A stretch of DNA of 64,000 nt, from contig JAUQZE010000023.1 in NCBI GenBank assembly GCA_030587365.1, positions 62,001 through 126,000 of the forward strand, given 5' to 3'. A program made the translations under genes and the position numbers. The stretch comes from Candidatus Freyarchaeota archaeon. GTDB taxonomy: Archaea > Asgardarchaeota > Jordiarchaeia > Jordiarchaeales > Jordiarchaeaceae. The notes below the pieces were generated by a model. It saw only the letters and a list, made by a program, of their open reading frames with translations. It searched no databases and was not told the DNA's origin. Shown one piece after another: positions 59,781 through 64,000 of this stretch (positions are counted from its first letter, which is position 1; each line of letters opens with the position of its first letter).

Positions 59781-61121
59781 ATGGAGTCAGAAAAAAAAGT
59801 GATCAAGGAGATAATAGAAGAGTATCCGATCATAAAGTTTGAGGATTTTAAGTGGGAGTGGGTAACAGCACCAGACGAATGTTGTGTTAGAGGAATTTAT
59901 TTATTTGACAGGAAATTAAAGGAGATTCCCGAGTTTGTTAATAGGTTTACAAAATTGCGGAGTCTAAGTCTTACCAAAAACGAAATCATGAAAATAGAGG
60001 GATTGGAAAACTTAAAATTAGAATATTTGTACCTTGATAATAATAAAATAGCGAAGATAGAGGGGTTAGAGAATCTTACACGATTAAAATGGTTACATCT
60101 TAATGATAATCAGATTAAAAAGATAGAGGGCTTGGAAAATCTGACTCAATTAACAGTGTTAAGCCTTGGTGATAATCAAATTCAAAAGATTGAGGGATTA
60201 GATAATCTCTCTAGTTTGTGGGACTTGGCATTATATAATAATGAAATTACAAAGATTGAGGGATTAGAAAACTTGTCCAACCTTTTTCGTTTAATTTTGT
60301 CAAACAATAAAATCAGAAAAATAGAGGGTTTAGAAAAACTTGATTTACGTGAACTGTTTCTTGGTAATAATCAAATATCGAAAATAGAGGGTTTGGAAAA
60401 TCTTTCCAGATTAATACAATTACACCTTGACCATAATCAAATCCTGAAAATTGAGGGTTTGGAGCATCTTCAGCGGTTTAAAGCCCATGCAGAAAATGAG
60501 TCGTATTCAGACAGCACAGGTTGCGTTGTATTAAATCTAAGTAATAACCAAATTACTAAAATAGAGGGCTTAGAAGGCTTTTATGAATTAATGGCGTTGG
60601 AGCTTAATGATAATCAGATTACAAAGATAGAGGGCTTAAATAAACTTAACAAATTAGAAACATTGGGTCTCGGAGGTAATCAGATCGAAGAGATTGAAGG
60701 AATAGAAGAATTAAAACGGCTAGAAAGTTTAAACCTAAGTCAAAATCGGATCAAGAAGATAAAGGGTTTAGAGAACTTTAGGGTTTTAAGAGAATTACAT
60801 CTTGGCAATAACCAAATTTCCAAAATCGAAGAATTAGAGAAACTAAGCCGTTTACAAGTATTAGATCTTCACGATAATCAAATTGATAGGATAAGTGGAC
60901 TGGAGAACCTCTCTCGATTACAAATATTGTGCCTCTCCAATAACCAAATCACGAAGATAGAAGGATTAAATACAGAAAATGAAGATTCCAAACTTTTTGA
61001 TTTAGAACTTGAGGGGAACCCGTTATTAGAGGAAGAGAAGTTAAAATTACCGAAGATAGAAGAAACATTAAAAAGAAATCTGGAGAATTACCAGCAATCT
61101 TTAAAATATAGAGTGGATTAA
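59781..61121 (+). CDS. SDS22-like leucine-rich repeat protein
   Basis: 446 residues with about 15 consecutive 22-residue repeats of the pattern 'LxxLxLxxNxIxKIEGLENL'; examples include 'LHLNDNQIKKIEGLENLTQL' and 'LGNNQISKIEELEKLSRL'. This is the SDS22-like LRR class best known from eukaryotic phosphatase regulators. One repeat is interrupted by a ~15-residue insertion (RFKAHAENESYSDSTGC). Flanks are a helical N-cap and a charged C-terminal cap (LPKIEETLKRNLENYQ). It has no signal peptide, so an intracellular protein-binding solenoid is expected. TCAGGAGAAG precedes the ATG. The DNA shows matching 66-base periodicity. Confidence 0.9.
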   Translation: MESEKKVIKEIIEEYPIIKFEDFKWEWVTAPDECCVRGIYLFDRKLKEIPEFVNRFTKLRSLSLTKNEIMKIEGLENLKLEYLYLDNNKIAKIEGLENLTRLKWLHLNDNQIKKIEGLENLTQLTVLSLGDNQIQKIEGLDNLSSLWDLALYNNEITKIEGLENLSNLFRLILSNNKIRKIEGLEKLDLRELFLGNNQISKIEGLENLSRLIQLHLDHNQILKIEGLEHLQRFKAHAENESYSDSTGCVVLNLSNNQITKIEGLEGFYELMALELNDNQITKIEGLNKLNKLETLGLGGNQIEEIEGIEELKRLESLNLSQNRIKKIKGLENFRVLRELHLGNNQISKIEELEKLSRLQVLDLHDNQIDRISGLENLSRLQILCLSNNQITKIEGLNTENEDSKLFDLELEGNPLLEEEKLKLPKIEETLKRNLENYQQSLKYRVD

Positions 61122-61390
61122 AGACCTCATCAAAATAAGTATTATAACACCAACAATGAGAAATATTCCTGAAATAATAAAGGCTTGCATGGACTCCCAA
61201 CCCCGGAGTACTTTGGAATATTTGGGATTTATTGTTTGCAGAGAGAATGATTCTTCGTGTTTTTGTGGAGATTGACTCGATTTACGGGGGATGGAAAAAC
61301 CCTTTTGAGGAAGCTCTTTCGAAAGCTTAATTATGTTTGATTCTTAATTCTTTAAGGAGGAATGTGTTTTTTGATGGAGGTTTGTGTGTT

Positions 61391-62083
61391 TTGAAGAGTA
61401 TTCCTATTCAGGCTCCTTTGTATCCCGAACCACCGTACAAGTATCCTGGTGCTCGCGGCGTTTTGATTATCTACGAGACAGAGCCGAATAATATCAGGAA
61501 GATTTTGCCGGATGTTCTTGAAGTCGGTGACATGCCTCTGGCGTTTCTGGGTGTTATGGAGTATCCGGAGTGTATTCCTCTTGGACCCTACAATGAGGCT
61601 TACCTTATGGTACAGGCTAAGTGTGGTGATGTGAGTGCGTGGTTTGACCCCTTCATGTGGGTGACCACCGAGGAGGCTTTGACTGCAGGTAGGGAGATTT
61701 GGGGTTTTCCGAAGAAGATGGCGGACATCAAGGTGTTGCAGGAGGAGGAGAGGGTTACGGGTGTGGTTGAGCGCAAAGGTGTTAAAATTATTGAAGCCGT
61801 GGTGGAGCCTTCGGGGCCTTTGGAGATGCCTTTTGAAGCCTCGATTATGACGTTTAAGCAGATGCTTCGGGGTGACGGTTCTGGGCTGGATGTGAAGAAG
61901 GTTCTTCTGACCATCAATCCGCTGGAAATTAAGAAGATGATGGCGGGTGAGGGAAAAATCAAATTTGGCAAATCTAAAGAGGATCCAGTTCACATTCTAC
62001 AGCCTAAGAAGTTGGCGGCGAGCGTCTACGTGGAATACGATATGACTCTACCCTACGGGAAAATCATCAAAACCATCGTCTGA
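61391..62083 (+). CDS. Acetoacetate decarboxylase family protein
   Basis: About 230 residues from TTG 61391 (GGAGG nine bases upstream); the frame is open to 61337. The family's Schiff-base lysine pair is visible as Lys108-Lys109 in 'AGREIWGFPKKMADIKV', matching the EVWGYPKK of clostridial acetoacetate decarboxylase. 'LPDVLEVGDMPLAFLGVMEY' and 'PYNEAYLMVQAKCGD' form the cone-like fold. It decarboxylates acetoacetate to acetone and CO2, or acts on a related keto acid. A thiolase and an HMG-CoA-synthase-like gene lie 2-4 kb upstream, so acetoacetyl chemistry may be a local theme. Confidence 0.85.
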   Translation: MKSIPIQAPLYPEPPYKYPGARGVLIIYETEPNNIRKILPDVLEVGDMPLAFLGVMEYPECIPLGPYNEAYLMVQAKCGDVSAWFDPFMWVTTEEALTAGREIWGFPKKMADIKVLQEEERVTGVVERKGVKIIEAVVEPSGPLEMPFEASIMTFKQMLRGDGSGLDVKKVLLTINPLEIKKMMAGEGKIKFGKSKEDPVHILQPKKLAASVYVEYDMTLPYGKIIKTIV

Positions 62084-62234
62084 ACCGCTTTGCTTCCCTT
62101 CTTTCTTTTTTTGTATACTTTTTGTGTGGAAAAAAGATGTGTTGTGGTTTGGAGTATTCTTTGGTGCTTATTTGAGAGACCCAAACATGAATTAAAATGC
62201 TGTCGTATATTTGGTTGAAACCAGATAGGAACTT

Positions 62235-62984
62235 TCACTTTATGTAATCCTTGTAGATTTTCTCCCAAAACAGTTTCCTTATCTCGTGTGCACCACATGA
62301 ATTAGGTTCGATGACTAGCCTCAGCCATGTCAAATTATCCTCAGGATTGTAGTATTTATCTTTTGGGTCGTCGTAGTTTACTCCGTGACCCAGAAAGTGT
62401 TTATGAATGTCTACCAGTGTTAAGCCTTTTTCTTGGGCTGCTTCTTGGATTCTTTTGTTCCAGTGGTCGAGTACCTTTAATCCGTCGGGCCAGGGTGAGT
62501 AGCCTTCTTTTTCTAAGCCGCCGCCGATTCCGTCTGAGGGGTCGTAAATGTTTCCTATGTATATTCGGGCGGGTTTGGGAAATTTTGCTGGGTCTTGCAG
62601 GATGGTTATGATTTTTCGGAGGTTTTTCTGCATTTCGTAGCTTAGTTTTAATCCTTTTTCTTCTTGTACTCCGTAGTGGTGTAGGAGGTCGTTTCCTCCG
62701 ACTGTCATTATGATTATTGTGGGTTGGTTTTCTCCGGTGGGAACTTTGGAAAGCTGCCAGTTGAGCACAGTGTCTGTGGTGGCTCCATCAGATGTAAGGT
62801 CGTGGTGCCTTATTCCGGGGTAGAGAGTGGCCAAGTCTTTCCCTTTCCAGTCGGGGTAAACGTCGTCCAGATTTTTGTAGAGAAGTGATGCTGCACCCCA
62901 TCCCGGTCCTCCAGCGTAGTAGTCTATTAGCATGCTGTCACCTAGGGCCACGTAACACTGTGGTTCAGAGACTTTCCGCTTCAT
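62235..62984 (-). CDS. SGNH/GDSL-family hydrolase
   Basis: 249 residues with block I 'YVALGDSMLIDYYAG' (Ser17), block II Gly in 'DLTSDGATTDTVL', and block III 'IIIMTVGGNDLLHHYG' (Asn98). The C-terminal catalytic His is probably in 'IEPNSCGAHEIRKLFWE'; an Asp three residues before it, usual in the family, is not obvious. No signal peptide is present, so it acts inside the cell on an ester or thioester substrate. It converges with the acetoacetate decarboxylase gene. Confidence 0.82.
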   Translation of the reverse strand: MKRKVSEPQCYVALGDSMLIDYYAGGPGWGAASLLYKNLDDVYPDWKGKDLATLYPGIRHHDLTSDGATTDTVLNWQLSKVPTGENQPTIIIMTVGGNDLLHHYGVQEEKGLKLSYEMQKNLRKIITILQDPAKFPKPARIYIGNIYDPSDGIGGGLEKEGYSPWPDGLKVLDHWNKRIQEAAQEKGLTLVDIHKHFLGHGVNYDDPKDKYYNPEDNLTWLRLVIEPNSCGAHEIRKLFWEKIYKDYIK

Positions 62985-63576
62985 ATCTTCTCCACTACCA
63001 TTAAGGAATTAACATAACTAGGAGCTGTTTTTAATGGTTTTTGTGGGGCAATAACTTGTTAGAAGGTGTTTGGTGAAACTTGGTTAAGGTGGGCTCCATT
63101 TTTTCAATTATTTGAGATGGTGGAAAGCATGACTTACATCTGCTCCAGATAAACGGTTTTTTACATGTTTCTGCAGCAGAGATAGCAGGACCTGATACAT
63201 TATGGCACGCGCTAAATATTGTTATTCAGCTTGCTTTTTCCAAATAACTAAACGGGGTCGTCTTTTGGAAATTCCACATTTTTCCCTCATAAAAAAACAA
63301 GATAGATTATCTCACAATTATCCAAAACAGGTTTATCCAGTTTCCAACATTCACACCGATGCCTAGAGTAAAAGTTTGTTTCGTAGGGCATTCTCAATAA
63401 AAAGATGAATATTTTTCGGGATTTGGATGTGCTAATTTTCGAGAATAGAATTATAAGAGATAAAATAGAATACGTTTTTGCTTTTAAAAGATAAGGGGAG
63501 AAGAAAACAGGAACAATCATGAGATTCTTATGTTAAGCCGGTCAAGAATAAATATGGATAAAAAGGAGATGAATGG
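62985..63576. other. Intergenic region with an unidentified coding relic
   Basis: 592 bases. On the + strand, 63116-63247 is open for 43 codons and protein-like ('DGGKHDLHLLQINGFLHVSA', 'AEIAGPDTLWHALNIVIQLA'), ending in TAA, but begins right after a stop with no start codon. It is probably the 3' end of a lost gene of unknown family. AAAAGGAG at 63561-63568 is the ribosome binding site of the next gene. Confidence 0.4.
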
Positions 63577-64000
63577 ATGAATAAAGTTAAAGAGTATGGT
63601 CTACTTGGTGTGAAAACTTACGACTTAAGGATACTCCCCGATGAAAGAGGCTTCTTCTTAGAGGCGTTGAGGAGAGACTGGAAAGAGCTTCTGGGTGAGG
63701 ACGAGATAATACAGGTAAATGTTAGTTTTAGCTATCCCGGAATAATTAGAGCGTGGCATCTCCACTTGAGGGATCAGGTGGATTATTTCTTAGTTTTAAA
63801 GGGAGCACAGAAAATCTGTGCTTATGATGATAGGGAGGGTTCTCCAAGCAGGGGTAAACTCGTGGAAATAATGTCCAGTGAAAAGAAATTGCAATTAGTT
63901 AGAATTCCCGGCTTCTACTGGCATGGTACTAAAACGGTTAGTAGCGAGCCTTCTTTAACAGTTTACTTTTCCAATAGGCTTTATGACTATAAGAATCCGG
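63577..64000 (+). CDS. RmlC-like cupin (dTDP-sugar 3,5-epimerase type), truncated by window end
   Basis: 141 codons are visible from ATG 63577. The cupin starts 'GLLGVKTYDLRILPDERGFF', then 'VNVSFSYPGIIRAWHLHLRD' (equivalent to the RmlC 'SxxGVLRGLHxQ' with the catalytic-type His), 'VDYFLVLKGAQKICAYDDRE' and 'VRIPGFYWHGTKTVSSEPSL'. The order matches dTDP-4-dehydrorhamnose 3,5-epimerase and WxcM-like proteins in nucleotide-sugar pathways. The C-terminus lies beyond the window, as would any neighbouring glycan genes. Confidence 0.8.
   Translation, partial: MNKVKEYGLLGVKTYDLRILPDERGFFLEALRRDWKELLGEDEIIQVNVSFSYPGIIRAWHLHLRDQVDYFLVLKGAQKICAYDDREGSPSRGKLVEIMSSEKKLQLVRIPGFYWHGTKTVSSEPSLTVYFSNRLYDYKNP

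Noticed and set aside
1..64000. tRNA, rRNA and CRISPR arrays
   Set aside because: I looked for cloverleaf T-arm signatures, conserved rRNA blocks and regularly spaced direct repeats in the gaps and found none. The only regular repeats are the 66-base LRR periodicity and the two-copy operator.

Overview
The window reads as a chromosomal stretch of an uncultivated, AT-rich archaeon. Evidence: TATA-like boxes about 20-35 bases upstream of many starts, frequent GTG/TTG starts with strong purine-rich ribosome binding sites, VapBC pairs, Lrp/PadR/ArsR-type regulators, a YprA/YprB-like helicase-nuclease pair, LipS1/LipS2-type lipoyl synthases and an SDS22-like leucine-rich repeat protein. A TACK-group archaeon such as Bathyarchaeia would fit, but no rRNA or ribosomal protein gene is present, so the lineage is an inference. 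I found no tRNA, rRNA, CRISPR array or intact insertion sequence.

Layout. 0-6.5 kb: two related methyltransferases, a VapBC pair, an SCP2-fold protein, a sugar-type dehydrogenase, a frameshifted nitroreductase, a DsrE-like protein, an Lrp regulator and an HD protein. 6.7-12.1 kb: a SIS-domain protein, the helicase/nuclease pair and a second VapBC pair. 12.5-13.5 kb: a comparatively GC-rich WD40 propeller that looks foreign. 14.0-18.1 kb: an AIR-synthase-like gene, two radical SAM genes (probable lipS1, lipS2) and a lipoate ligase, read as a lipoyl-assembly operon. 18.2-26.1 kb: a sulfur amino acid region. A CBS/CGL (reverse transsulfuration) operon converges on a metY-metX-metW-(tusA)-dsrE operon, and both promoters carry the same TTAACAATAGTTAA palindrome just downstream of their TATA-like boxes. 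26.7-39 kb: a metal-homeostasis island with a PadR-TRASH regulator, three P1B ATPases (CPC, GAC and CPH types), small YHS proteins, a Met/Trp-rich membrane micropeptide and mercuric reductase. 39.2-56.5 kb: mixed hypotheticals, hexapeptide-repeat enzymes, a three-gene metallocofactor-like module (ABC ATPase, HypB/UreG-like GTPase, 4Fe-4S protein), a VWA protein, a membrane-anchored subtilisin, an HdrD/GlpC-like Fe-S protein and a metallo-beta-lactamase-fold hydrolase. 56.8-64 kb: an HMG-CoA-synthase-like/DUF35 fusion lacking the catalytic Cys, a thiolase, the SDS22-like protein, acetoacetate decarboxylase, a GDSL hydrolase and a truncated RmlC-like epimerase.

Many intergenic stretches hold recognisable gene relics: a two-cluster ferredoxin, TusA, a P-type ATPase actuator domain, an enolase-superfamily C-terminus, a zinc alcohol dehydrogenase C-terminus, and several unidentified coding-like stretches. 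Together with the frameshifted nitroreductase they point to ongoing gene loss. The best candidates for undescribed biology are the ABC ATPase/GTPase/Fe-S triad (42.5-44.7 kb), the shared sulfur-regulon operator with its TusA/DsrE-containing methionine operon, the GAC-motif ATPase with its metal-island neighbours, and the Cys-less HMG-CoA-synthase/DUF35 fusion. All functions are read from sequence motifs alone.
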